64,000 nt of DNA from Asterias amurensis (lineage: Eukaryota; Echinodermata; Asteroidea; Forcipulatida; Asteriidae). The position numbers and the translations under genes are program-made. The stretch spans positions 14,305,506 through 14,369,505 of the forward strand of contig NC_092661.1 in assembly GCF_032118995.1 (NCBI RefSeq), written 5' to 3'. This document shows, in pieces, positions 51,401-58,810 of this stretch. Below the pieces are notes generated by a model. The model did no database searches. It saw only the letters and a list, made by a program, of their open reading frames with translations, and had not been told where the DNA came from. Numbering within the stretch: the first letter of the stretch is position 1; every line of letters begins with the position of its first letter.

Positions 51401-51492
51401 GAGGTCCCAAGCTCGGCCCCAGACCCTCCTCAGAACACAAGAGGGAGTTTACCAAGACTCAGCTGGAGCGAGGGAAGTTCATGCTTTGTTGA
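27347..51492 (+). CDS. Transgelin/calponin-family actin-binding protein gene with five alternative terminal exons
   Basis: The spliced product has a leader of about 20 residues, one calponin-homology domain (about residues 23-129) and an alternative C-terminus. Constant exons are 27347-27403, 34843-34964, 35687-35756 and 36518-36655. They join to one of five terminal exons at 38234, 41678, 45194, 47926 or 51379. Predicted lengths are 194, 190, 166, 193 and 166 residues; transgelins and muscle protein 20 are usually about 180-200. Family landmarks include [11 protein letters not shown] at the start, DGKVLC followed by KLIN in the CH domain, [18 protein letters not shown] and [16 protein letters not shown]. 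Such proteins bind and bundle actin in smooth muscle and other contractile cells. All junction phases agree (0, 2, 0, 0). Choice of last exon would decide whether the CLIK-type actin-binding repeat is present. Whether it is orthologous to transgelin, muscle protein 20 or calponin cannot be settled by eye. Confidence 0.9.
29068..29775. repeat. Direct duplication of about 175 bp flanking a family A MITE
   Basis: The segment 29068-29244 (TAACGCGAAACGTAAACCTACC ... GGCTACTTC-GGACTCAGTTGTTGAAGTA ... GGTGTTGGTCTAAAC) recurs at 29597-29775 with the same order. The family A copy 29245-29575 sits exactly between them. Confidence 0.75.
29245..29575 (+). mobile_element. MITE family A, copy lacking its 3' terminus (core A1)
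   Basis: Left TTAA and GGCCGTGGACACTATTGG are present, as are the full core and CACACAACTTCGTGTGACAA. The sequence diverges after GCATTTGTTGAGATAAAAA, so the right terminal repeat is lost. Confidence 0.82.
32519..32680. mobile_element. MITE family B, partial copy
   Basis: It ends in CTTAAGCAGCTCTATGAAATTGGG and contains GCTGCTTAGCATAA and CCTGCTAAGCACAACGAAAT. The left terminus is missing. Confidence 0.7.
33354..33730 (-). mobile_element. MITE family A, complete copy (core A1)
   Basis: TTAA at both ends, AACACTGGACACTATTGG at left and AGTGTCTACTATCTT at right. The CGAAGTTGTGTG block, the TCTGAGGTCTCGAAATC core and CTTCAGAGGGAGCCG are present. Confidence 0.82.
34843..34964 (+). CDS. Transgelin-like exon 2 (first part of CH domain)
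   Basis: The acceptor is CATAACAG and the donor AA then GTACGT. The 40 codons plus two bases begin [20 protein letters not shown] and end with a LKDGKVLC motif, the first conserved block of the CH domain (family: DGQVLCKLIN). It ends in phase 2, and the split lysine codon is completed by exon 3. Confidence 0.9.
35095..35385 (+). repeat. tRNA-derived SINE family T2 in intron 2
   Basis: After a damaged box-B region (AGTGTGAGAGTCCCAG) comes the family body: GACACTTGTGTCCTTAGGCA, GACGTAAAGCAGTTGGTTCC, GGGGTTCGCCCCGGTGTTCC and AACCATATGGTGCTATG. Related copies lie at 57478 (reverse), 60285 and 63070. This arrangement is typical of invertebrate tRNA-headed SINEs. Confidence 0.65.
35687..35756 (+). 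CDS. Transgelin-like exon 3
   Basis: The acceptor CTCTTTCAAG uses AAG rather than CAG, and the donor is ATG then GTACGC. The 70 bases complete the split lysine codon and encode [20 protein letters not shown] and FKM. The KLIN continuation directly follows LC of exon 2, as in the family. The exon ends in phase 0. Confidence 0.9.
36274..36485 (+). repeat. tRNA-derived SINE family T1, just before exon 4
   Basis: The tRNA-like head has TAGTCGAGTTGGTAAGAC (box A-like) and GATTCGAATCCC (box B). The body contains GGGAAAGTACTGAGTA and ACACATCGGTGTATGGGTAA. It matches in reverse orientation the copy at 62315-62540. It ends about 30 bp upstream of the exon 4 acceptor, within branch-point distance. Confidence 0.75.
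36518..36655 (+). CDS. Transgelin-like exon 4 (end of CH domain)
   Basis: The acceptor is ATATCACAG and the donor AGA then GTAAGC. The 46 codons run [20 protein letters not shown], then [20 protein letters not shown] and YAIGRR. This corresponds to the last helices of the CH domain (family: VFQTVDLYEKKD ... IFALGR). It ends in phase 0, so every downstream terminal exon that starts in phase 0 can be joined to it. Confidence 0.92.
37440..37650 (+). promoter_or_regulatory. Pyrimidine-rich intronic block upstream of terminal exon L1
   Basis: The strand-asymmetric C/T stretch has several internal TTTTCAG and CTCAG steps and CTTT/CTCTTCC motifs. It lies about 0.6-0.8 kb before the exon. Similar blocks precede the third, fourth and fifth terminal exons (43920-44350, 47110-47330, 50210-50640). 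Such tracts can bind polypyrimidine-tract proteins, but function here is inference. Confidence 0.35.
38234..38431 (+). CDS. Terminal exon L1, with CLIK repeat
   Basis: The acceptor CTTTTCAG precedes [20 protein letters not shown]. The exon continues through [12 protein letters not shown] to [16 protein letters not shown], and ends [14 protein letters not shown] and TAG (65 codons). [16 protein letters not shown] is the calponin-like (CLIK) repeat, known in calponins and muscle protein 20 as an actin-binding element. [11 protein letters not shown] matches the GPFLGPKPADE linker of the family. It is the first of five alternatives, about 1.6 kb beyond exon 4. Confidence 0.9.
   Translation: MQMDPNYTGPILGPKQSAENKRHFTQEQMDAGKHMHSLQMGSNKGASQAGQNFGAPRQIINKTDD
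38922..38942. repeat. (CAA)n microsatellite in the L1 3' UTR
   Basis: About seven perfect copies of a trinucleotide lie within the putative 3' UTR of the first terminal exon. Confidence 0.8.
39694..39699 (+). promoter_or_regulatory. Candidate poly(A) signal for L1
   Basis: AATAAA lies about 1.26 kb after the L1 stop. It is followed by ATAAATCGCTCTTAAAAAAA, which resembles the sequence around the signals of the fourth and fifth terminal exons (CGCTCTTTC-AAAA and GCTCTTTCCAAAA). Confidence 0.6.
40255..40460. repeat. Dispersed repeat family F, copy 1
   Basis: It shares TGACCCCTTGCAC, GCCACG-CGCCTAA, ATGGCGC-CAAGAT and GACCTCAGGTGAATTGGGT-like blocks with 60675-60860. Shorter relatives with TTGC..GACGTCACAA and ATGGCGGCCA occur near 33136 and 53590. 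Confidence 0.5.
41168..41537 (-). mobile_element. MITE family A, complete copy (core A2) upstream of L2
   Basis: TTAA at both ends; GGCACTGGACACGTTTG starts it and GCCCAGTGCCTT ends it. The centre is the A2 palindrome AAAGGCTTCAGCTGAAGTCT. It ends 140 bp before terminal exon L2, where the other terminal exons have a pyrimidine-rich intron. Confidence 0.85.
41678..41863 (+). CDS. Terminal exon L2, with CLIK repeat
   Basis: Acceptor CCTCTCAG. The 61 codons start [20 protein letters not shown] and continue [14 protein letters not shown]. The CLIK repeat [16 protein letters not shown] follows, then [10 protein letters not shown] and TAG. It is four codons shorter than L1. The nucleotide run from CAGAGCTTCGGAG to ACAAATCAT is identical in L2 and L3, suggesting recent duplication or gene conversion. 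Confidence 0.9.
   Translation: MQMDPSYTGPVLGPKQSAEHKREFTQEQMDAGKHVHSLQMGSNKGASQAGQSFGAPRQIMN
42105..42110 (+). promoter_or_regulatory. Candidate poly(A) signal for L2
   Basis: AATAAA about 0.24 kb after the L2 stop. A second AATAAA at 43199-43204 (1.34 kb after the stop, just past a MITE) is an alternative and closer to the UTR length of the other terminal exons. Confidence 0.4.
42164..42377. mobile_element. MITE with long inverted ends (214 bp)
   Basis: CGCTAGATAGACCAGCATAC at left is matched by GTACCGTGGTCTATCTAGCG at right. Sub-terminal TTCCACGCATCAAGCCCGG and AGGAAGTACGACCCGGGCTT are also inverted. Confidence 0.75.
42994..43179. mobile_element. GC-rich TA-type MITE (186 bp)
   Basis: TATAGACCAATCCGACG at left and CGTCGGATTGGTCTATA at right are perfect inverted repeats. 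The interior has a direct repeat of GCACCGGGCGCGCAAGTGTT and an inverted pair around TGCGGTGTCTT / AAGACACCGCA. Confidence 0.8.
43920..44350 (+). promoter_or_regulatory. Pyrimidine-rich intronic block upstream of terminal exon S1
   Basis: T/C-rich on the plus strand, with repeated TTTCTT, CTTTT and TTTCAG-like steps, 0.85-1.3 kb before S1. It is comparable in composition and position to the blocks before L1, L3 and S2. Confidence 0.3.
44855..45045. repeat. Dispersed repeat family E, copy 2
   Basis: CACGGAGGCAA, GTTGCCTTGGTGCCCTTGAA and GGTGCCCTTGCCCTTTCAAA match the copies at 12450 (inverted) and 52830. It lies 150 bp upstream of terminal exon S1. Confidence 0.65.
45194..45307 (+). CDS. Terminal exon S1, short, no CLIK repeat
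   Basis: The acceptor CGTCCTCAG precedes [20 protein letters not shown] and [17 protein letters not shown], then TAG (37 codons). It aligns with L1-L3 up to the MD-x-GK position, then ends in FMLC instead of continuing into [10 protein letters not shown]. The resulting isoform would keep the CH domain and GPILGPK linker but lose the CLIK actin-binding motif. The stop codon lies inside the first unit of a 41-bp minisatellite. Confidence 0.88.
   Translation: MQRDPNYRGPILGPKPSEEHKREFTQEQMDRGKFMLC
45294..45500. repeat. 41-bp minisatellite overlapping the S1 stop codon
   Basis: About five units begin CATGCTTTGCTAGACTGG and continue CACAAGCCCTTACAACTGGC. Unit 1 contains the last codons (ATG CTT TGC) and TAG of S1; later units are in the 3' UTR and drift (GCTTAGCT, ATTGG). 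Confidence 0.9.
45770..45920 (-). mobile_element. Possible LINE 3' tail (minus strand)
   Basis: Read on the minus strand, an AT-rich stretch leads to GCCTTTGTGCTGCGAGGACA, TTTTTTAATAAACC and ends in CTATCTGTCTATG. This resembles 3' ends of non-LTR elements, but no coding part is seen. Confidence 0.25.
46359..46364 (+). promoter_or_regulatory. Candidate poly(A) signal for S1
   Basis: AATAAA about 1.05 kb after the S1 stop, a distance comparable to the other terminal exons. Confidence 0.5.
47010..47058. repeat. (CTT)n microsatellite in a pyrimidine-rich intron
   Basis: About 12 perfect CTT units plus imperfect neighbours, 0.9 kb upstream of L3, at the start of the T/C-rich block 47110-47330. 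Confidence 0.85.
47110..47330 (+). promoter_or_regulatory. Pyrimidine-rich intronic block upstream of terminal exon L3
   Basis: T/C-rich plus strand with TTTCCATTTCTGTAG and CTTGTCTTTAAA steps, 0.6-0.8 kb before L3; comparable to the blocks before L1, S1 and S2. Confidence 0.3.
47926..48120 (+). CDS. Terminal exon L3, with CLIK repeat
   Basis: Acceptor TTCCATCAG. The 64 codons begin [20 protein letters not shown] and continue [15 protein letters not shown]. The CLIK repeat [16 protein letters not shown] follows, then [13 protein letters not shown] and TGA. It resembles L1 at the C-terminus (INKT) and L2 in the middle. The preceding frame is open well upstream, but the acceptor and homology place the exon start here. 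Confidence 0.9.
   Translation: MQLDPSYSGPILGPKMSEQTRREFSKEQMDAGKYMHSLQMGSNKGASQSGQSFGAPRQIINKTE
49210..49215 (+). promoter_or_regulatory. Candidate poly(A) signal for L3
   Basis: AATAAA about 1.09 kb after the L3 stop, followed by AACACTGCGCTCTTTC and an A-run. The CGCTCTT context is shared with the L1 signal and GCTCTTTCCAAAA of the S2 signal. Confidence 0.6.
50210..50640 (+). promoter_or_regulatory. Pyrimidine-rich intronic block upstream of terminal exon S2
   Basis: T/C-rich plus strand with many CTTT, TTCTCTT and TTTTAG steps, 0.75-1.15 kb before S2. It may be the equivalent of the blocks before L1, S1 and L3. Confidence 0.35.
51379..51492 (+). CDS. Terminal exon S2, short, no CLIK repeat
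   Basis: The acceptor TTTGATACAG precedes [20 protein letters not shown] and [17 protein letters not shown], then TGA (37 codons). It has the same length and the same last five residues KFMLC as S1, but is diverged elsewhere (ADDDY for RDPNY, KLGPR for ILGPK, TKTQLE for TQEQMD). The conserved end argues that the short form is selected, not a decayed long exon. It is the last exon of the cluster. Confidence 0.87.
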   Translation: MQADDDYRGPKLGPRPSSEHKREFTKTQLERGKFMLC

Positions 51493-51914
51493 TGGGTATT
51501 TAGGACAAGCAGCGTAGAGTAGCTTCATATGGAGCCACCACCCATTAGTTTCACCAGCATCCATGGCCACAGGGCCCACAATCACCACATCAATGTTTTA
51601 AACTAGCTGTTTAACTTTATGCCTCACGGGAAATACCACATTTCCATTGCATATTTTGTTATGCAACTAAATTCAACATATCTCTAAAATTGTGACTTAC
51701 TTGGCTTTTAAGGACATATTTGGTCGTTTAGAGAAACAAGCAAATGCTGGAATATTACCCATAAACCAAAACGGACGACACGGCTACATTTGCTACAGTT
51801 CATGAGGTATATGACATCCGCAGATACACCTTTAGCAACATCACAGATACTGCCTTTCAGAGTTACAATTATTACGCACAGGACTAACCCTAACAATGGT
51901 TCGCAAACTCTGTC

Positions 51915-52030
51915 AATTGGAGACTTTCTGGAACGCTAGGTGGCCGCAGACTCAATTACAAATCTGTTTATGCACATGCTCAGGTGGACAAAAACAATCA
52001 GAAATGCCTGGTATATGTTTCCAAAGTCTT
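51915..52030. mobile_element. Half copy of the 12639-type foldback MITE
   Basis: GGAGACTTTCTGGAACGCTA, GGTGGCCGCAGACT and ATGCACATGCTCAG match the left half of the element at 12639-12778; no right arm is present. It lies in the S2 3' UTR. Confidence 0.65.
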
Positions 52031-52520
52031 ATTTACGCACTCAATGTTGAAAAGTATCAGGATAGTTACTTGTCTAAAGATAAAAACTGCAGTAAGTAGT
52101 ATTTAGCATAGAAAGTATGTTAAGAGTTTCTTGTTAGACAATAGTATAATGATGGTACGTCCTTCTTAGTTTTTCTACCATCGTCATAAGTGTCATTTTG
52201 TATACAGGTAGTCTGACAAAGATGGCTGCAGTAAGAAAAATGTCTATTTATGATAGTTGAACGGGCCTGAATGAATCTAATATACATAATGTAAAGCCCG
52301 TGTGGTGTTACTGTTTGATTTACCAAAATCTTTAAATTTGAGCTGAAATCATTGTCTCCATTTCTTAATTTAGTCAATGAGTCAAATTGTTCATGCATGC
52401 TTACAATGAACAAACTTTATGTTAAGTAAGGTTTCAAAAATAGTGACTACATGTATTTCGCTTCAGTTAATTGGTTTAAATGCGCTGTAAACTTAAACTC
52501 ACAAGCCTTGTTTTGATCAA

Positions 52521-52526
52521 AATAAA
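52521..52526 (+). promoter_or_regulatory. Candidate poly(A) signal for S2 and gene end
   Basis: AATAAA about 1.03 kb after the S2 stop, followed by GCAAAAAAGCTCTTTCCAAA, which resembles the L3 signal context. It would end the transgelin-like gene at about 52.55 kb, facing the MFI gene. Confidence 0.6.
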
Positions 52527-52829
52527 GCAAAAAAGCTCTTTCCAAAAGAGAATTTTATTGTGCTTGTACTTTTTCTACCGTGTTTATTTGTGGTGTTTTA
52601 AAGGTGGGGTGATTGATACAATTTTTGACAGAGTAATGCTGATTTATGGGCGAAATTATCAAGTAAGATACACCTGTGAAAGTTCCAGCTGAATAGATAT
52701 GAGTGTCTAATTGTTTGAGAAAACAGCAACAACAAAAATAAGGTATTTTTATCAAGAATGTCAAGAACGTATAGCTGGAACCAACCGCATCTCGTACCCT
52801 ATGGGGGCAGCATTTTAACTGGCACCAAG

Positions 52830-52980
52830 CCCGATACTTCACGGAGGCAATGCCCTGGTGCCCTTGAAATACTCCAGTAGAAATGTTCACAAATTCCTCA
52901 TAGGGTACCCCTTTACCAACGAGAAAATGCCTTGGTGCCCTTGCCCTTTCTAAAACGAGACAGGCCTGAGGCACACTTAA
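52830..52980. repeat. Dispersed repeat family E, copy 3
   Basis: TTCACGGAGGCAA, CTGGTGCCCTTGAAATACTC, CAAATTCCTCATAGGGTACC and GGTGCCCTTGCCCTTTC; same orientation as 44855. Confidence 0.65.
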
Positions 52981-52999
52981 AATTTCCCAAAGGTCGCTT

Positions 53000-54290
53000 G
53001 CATGTGAAACAGTTGATTTATTAGTGAAAGTTAAGCACAGTACCTGATAGACTTGACTCCAAGTTAAGTGAAGAGGCAGACAGAATAGAAGGTGGGTGTG
53101 CTAGAGGTGAAATCAGAGATGATGGTGCATGGGAGAACATGACAACAGCTTGGACAGGAAAGTGAACAACTCAAAGAGTTATAAGGCCACCTTAAGAAGG
53201 GGGAGGGGAGGGAGTGAGGAGTGCAAAACAGGAAACAAACTTCATCATTGACATATCATTTGCGAGCTTCGATACTGGAGTCATAAAATGTATACTATAG
53301 TTTTGACTGACTGATGCAGTCATCATTTTCCGCAAATACAGGGATAGCGCTGAATTTCTGTGCTACCTATGTAAGCAAAGAATCAGCTAAATTTTAAATG
53401 CTTACTTGTGGAATGCACTTTAAAGTACAAACCTTTCTGCTTCCGAAAAGTACCAGTTATTACCTTACAGTAAACAGAGCTATGAAATTGGGGCCCCAGG
53501 CTTTATAAAAATGAGAAAGTTAGGAGATTAGAAAGACTTGTTACCAAAGAATGTGGAAGTGTTTCAATTTTTAATAAAAGCAGCAATAGACCCCTTGCAT
53601 ATGACGTCACAAGACCCAATCTGGGGTAAACTAAGACCAATCATTGACTGAGAGTACACTGCCAATCAAGGATTGATGCTTCCAGGTTGTCATCAAATAT
53701 GGCGGCCATGTGCTTAAGGGGTTTGTTCAAGCTAAGCAAAACGGAAATAACAGAAACATAAAGAGACAAAACATTTTCACTGAAAAGCTTATTTATAAGT
53801 AAATTACTTAGACATATTGACAAACAATGTGGAATTTTAAGGCCACAAAATTTAAACGAGAACAATGAGTCAGGGGAAAAGCTATGCATTATTCATTATA
53901 CAAGGTAAATGCAAGTATCATAGTTTAAGCCTCAACCACAACTTCAATTTCAACAGTCCTCCTGTGTTCTATTCAGTGGAATTCAAAGTATTGCTCAACA
54001 TATTTGAATGCTAAGAAATTACAGGGAACCAATCAAACACTAAACAGTTATATTTACATGACAGTTTGACTGGTAACCTGGCCTGTTAAGCAAATCTTGT
54101 TGGTGCTAAGTGTACAAAAACTCCAGAATCAAGTGGCTACCTATGGGCAAAGCAGAGCTGCCAACATTTGCATCTTACAATCAGGGAGATTTTGTACAAC
54201 AATCAGGGAGTTTCAAAATAATAGATACAAAGTGTTCATAATCAGGGAGATTTCTTTGCAACTTGTTAATCAATGCCCATCTTTATAGAG
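53000..54290. other. Intergenic between convergent genes
   Basis: No exon was recognised. TTTATT at about 53015 would be an AATAAA on the minus strand. GAGCTATGAAATTGGGGCCC at about 53478 is a family B terminus without its partner. A family F-like fragment (GACCCCTTGCATATGACGTC) lies at about 53589. Confidence 0.4.
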
Positions 54291-54292
54291 CT

Positions 54293-54402
54293 GTTTAAAG
54301 ACTAGTCTTCTCAGTTGGTGTATCTCAACATATGCATAAAATAACAAACTTTGACAAGACTGGTCTTTGACAATTACCAATAGTGTCCATTTTCTTTAAG
54401 AT
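54293..54402 (-). mobile_element. MITE family A, internally deleted copy
   Basis: It retains AAAGACTAGTCTTCTCAGTT ... GCATAAAATAACAAAC, then jumps to TTTGACAATTACCAATAGTG near the terminus; the entire core is missing. Confidence 0.7.
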
Positions 54403-54690
54403 CCAAATATCTGTTCAGAAAATTCAACCTTAAATTTTTTTCTGTTTAAATTTCCCCTTGCTGGAAGAAGTTTTTCACTCAATGAAATTTATAAATCCCA
54501 AGAGTAATTTGAACATCTGTACTGACAAAAGTGTTAAAATATAAATATAAACAAATACAATATATATAATAATATAAACAAATACGTGATATAAACATAT
54601 ACACACATATGCTTGCATAAATTTTCATACTTATTAAAAACAACCAAACTTTCATGGAGTGGTCTCCTCTAAAAGTGAAGTTTTGTTACT

Positions 54691-55071
54691 TTAAAGGCAC
54701 TGGACACTATTGGTAATTACTAAAAACAGTTGTAAGCATAAAAACGTACTTGGTAGTGAGTAATGGAGAGCTGTTGACAGTATAAAAACATTGTGAGAAA
54801 CAGCTCCCTCTGAAATACATAGTTTTTGAGAAAGAGGTTATTTCTTACTCAAATAATAAAAGACTTCAGCTGAAGCCTTTTATTATGCATCCTGAAGGCA
54901 CACACAGATGTGCAACAAGGGTGTTTTTTCTTTCATTATTCTCTTGCAACTTCATTGACCAATTGAGCCCAAAATAATGTTCACAGGTTTGTTATGTTAT
55001 GCATACATTGAGATACACCAAGTGAGAATACTGGTCTTTGACAATTACCATGAGGTATCCAGTGCCTTTAA
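54691..55071 (+). mobile_element. MITE family A, complete copy (core A2) at the 3' end of MFI
   Basis: TTAA at both ends, GGCACTGGACACTATTGG at left and TATCCAGTGCCTT at right; A2 palindrome AAAGACTTCAGCTGAAGCC. It begins 18 bp beyond the MFI stop codon. On the minus strand it supplies AATAAA (54878-54883), about 210 nt after the stop. Confidence 0.85.
54878..54883 (-). promoter_or_regulatory. Candidate poly(A) signal of MFI, inside a MITE
   Basis: Plus-strand TTTATT reads AATAAA on the minus strand, about 0.2 kb after the MFI stop. It is part of the A2 core palindrome. TTTATT near 53015 is an alternative. Confidence 0.4.
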
Positions 55072-55089
55072 ATCAATTCAGCCTGAATG

Positions 55090-55232
55090 TTATTGTACAG
55101 TGACTGCTGAGGGTACCTTTGGTGGCTGGAGGGAGGTCAGTCTGGACGGTGATGGCGTGGTCGGCCCACTCTCTACGGAGAGACTGAACTCATATGGGTC
55201 TCTACTCGTCAGGTTGAACTTTAACCTCTCCT
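55090..55232 (-). CDS. MFI: MFI terminal exon
   Basis: Acceptor TTTCCAAACAG. It completes the split codon of the previous exon and continues ERLKFNLTSRDPYEFSLSVE, then proline- and serine-rich sequence to PSAVTVQ and TAA. RLKFN aligns with the family FRFN position; beyond that it is divergent. The frame and phase agree with the upstream exon. Confidence 0.75.
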
Positions 55233-57738
55233 CTGTTTGGAAAGAAAGATGCAAGAAAGACACGAATGAAAGCAATACTCAATAACTAGATAAGTAGGAT
55301 TTGAAACTTTGCATGGTGAAAATACAATCGCGGTAACATCATACTTAGGCAGCAAGCAGCATTGGAGTCCAGCTTTCACCAGAACACGATCAGAGCATAG
55401 TGATCGAAACATCAAGTTGAAACCTACAGTATCATTACATGGTGTTGCTGCAAATCTTACTATATAGAGACATCTAGTAGGCAGAGATTGCCATCGAAAT
55501 GGCATGATTTGCGGTAAGTTGAATCGAATGTAGGTAAAAACTTAGGAGAACAGTTTAGAATGACGAAAGAGTAAAATTGCAAGCCATCAAGTGTTTTTGA
55601 AAATTTTTCAATTTGCATTGAAACAACAACACAAACTCACCAACATATTTCTCAGACCCCGAACTCGTTGCTAGTTCTTTCCAAGAAGTCAAGTAACTGC
55701 AAGAGAAAGAAAAATCAAGACTTTAAAGTTTATGAAAATTGATTTCTCATCCAAACAAAATGTTCAGTTAAAACTCCAGCAGGGCAGTTCAACTCGATAC
55801 CAAACAAAATTGAATACACTGGACGGGCTGGACGCTATTGGTAATTGTCAAAGACCAGTCTTCTTTCTTGGTGTGTCTCAACATATGCACAAAATAACAA
55901 ACCTGTGAAAATTTACGCTCAATTGGTTGTCAAAGTTGCGAGATAATAATGGAAGAAAAAACACCCTTGTCACACGAAGTTGTGTGCTTTCAGATGCTTG
56001 ATTTCGGGACCTCAAAATCTAATTCTGAGGTCTCGAAATCGAATTCGTGGAAAATTACTTCTTTCTCCCAAACTACCGTACTTCAGTGGGAGCCTTTTCA
56101 CACAATGTTGTATACTATCAACAGCTCTCCATTGCTTGTTACCAAGTAAGTTTTTATGCAAACAAATATTTTGACTAATTACCAATAGTGTCCACTGCCG
56201 TTAGCAAACAAAATTCTTAATCACCAATCAAAATATGTACTTGCTGATTTGTGATGCCCTGGTACACCCCAAAGTTAATAGTATTTTGGGATTGAATTGC
56301 CCTCCAGTAATACATGGAAATGAACACTAGGGTTGCTGATTGATGATACTTTTTGAGAAGATAAAATAGACTGTACATGTGCGATAATGGTGCTTTTGGA
56401 ATAAATAAAATAGTTTGTACATGTTTGACCTTGGCACTGAAAGAACTTTATGAAAAAATATGGAAAACCTCAGGGGGTCGCAAACAAGTCTAATCTGTGT
56501 AAATCCTTTCATAACCCAAGATATTTTAAAGCCCATCTGCTCAACTCACTCGTCAAAGTTAAGGCCACTTGTCCACTCTAGTAGTTCATCGACCTCCCAC
56601 TCCTCAACGATTTCAGATCCTTGGCTCTCAATAGCAGCCACCATGCCGGCTGCAGCACCCTCTACCAGTGATTTAGTGTCAGAGTCCCCCGTCTTGGCCT
56701 GGAGCATTCCTTCCTGGTACCTAATGAGGGAGGGGAGGTTAATATTTAGATAAAGTTCTGGATAACAAGTAGTCTATAAAATAATATTATTATTTGATCT
56801 GGACTACATGCTGTTGCTCTACCAACTGATCTATACATTAAAGTGGATTCAAGTGTATCTAATATAATTTTTTTTTTTTTAAGTTTGCAAATAAAACTGC
56901 TATTCTATTCTATATTATCTAGTCCTAATGTTGGCGGTCTCATTATTTTGTCAATATCTTTGTTTAAAGTACAATTACAAAACTGATTATAAAAGTGCAT
57001 TTATGAGATATCCTTGGTTTCATTACCAGAAATATGTATAGAAAAATAACAATAAGGCTGTGTCCAAAACGGCAACAGCTACAGCTAAATCAGCCTGCTG
57101 AAAGTATTGAAGAACAGCAATCTAGTCGTAATCTCACGATCTAGCCGTAGCTGTAGCCGAAGCGTCGTTTGGGACACGGCCTAATAATAATTGAACTCTT
57201 ACATCTTCTTCATCCATTCCACCTTGCGCTGCTTCTTGCGCTTCTCTACATCTTGTCTTCTCTGAAGCTTGGAATGAGGGAAGTCCACTTTCTTGTTACT
57301 GCTCTCCCAGGTGACTGGATCCTGGTCAGGCCGTAGGAGTAACTGCAGCAAACGTCAAACACAGAAATAAGATTAACAATGCCTGATTCAATTTGGGCCA
57401 ATAGAAATCGAGTCCTTTTACGTGCAATACCCAACACACAGGACCAACGACTTTTTTTCCCATCTGAGGGATGAAGCATCATGGTTAAGTGTCTTGGTTA
57501 AGAACACAGGTGCCACACAACAGGGACTCGAACCCACACTCTGCTGATCAGAAATACCACAGCTTGAGTCCATTGCTCTCAAAGGGAAGGTACACATTTG
57601 GTATTAAATTATTCAAAACAACTTAAAAACTAACTAGGTAACGAGCATTGGAGAGCTGTTGATAGTATAAAACATTGTGGGAAACGACTCCCTCTGAAGT
57701 ATCGTAGTTTTTGAGAAAGAGGTAATTTCTCATTAAGA

Positions 57739-57774
<36 letters not shown>

Positions 57775-58735
57775 CATTATCATTATCATTATCATTATCA
57801 TTATCATTATCATTATCATTATCATTATCATTATCATTATCATTATCATTATCATTATCATTATCATTATCATTATCATTATCATTATCATTATCATTAT
57901 CATTATCATTATCATTATCATTATCATTATCATTATCATTATCATTATCATTATCATTATCATTATCATTATCATTATCATTATCATTATCATTATCATT
58001 ATCATTATCATTATCATTATCATTATCATTATCATTATCATTATCATTATCATTATCATTATCATTATCATTATCATTATCATTATCATTATCATTATCA
58101 TTATCATTATCATTATCATTATCATTATCATTATCATTATCATTATCATTATCATTATCATTATCATTATCATTATCATTATCATTATCATTATCATTAT
58201 CATTATCATTATCATTATCATTATCATTATCATTATCATTATCATTATCATTATCATTATCATTATCATTATCATTATCATTATCATTATCATTATCATT
58301 ATCATTATCATTATCATTATCATTATCATTATCATTATCATTATCATTATCATTATCATTATCATTATCATTATCATTATCATTATCATTATCATTATCA
58401 TTATCATTATCATTATCATTATCATTATCATTATCATTATCATTATCATTATCATTATCATTATCATTATCATTATCATTATCATTATCATTATCATTAT
58501 CATTATCATTATCATTATCATTATCATTATCATTATCATTATCATTATCATTATCATTATCATTATCATTATCATTATCATTATCATTATCATTATCATT
58601 ATCATTATCATTATCATTATCATTATCATTATCATTATCATTATCATTATCATTATCATTATCATTATCATTATCATTATCATTATCATTATCATTATCA
58701 TTATCATTATCATTATCATTATCATTATCATTATC

Positions 58736-58810
<75 letters not shown>

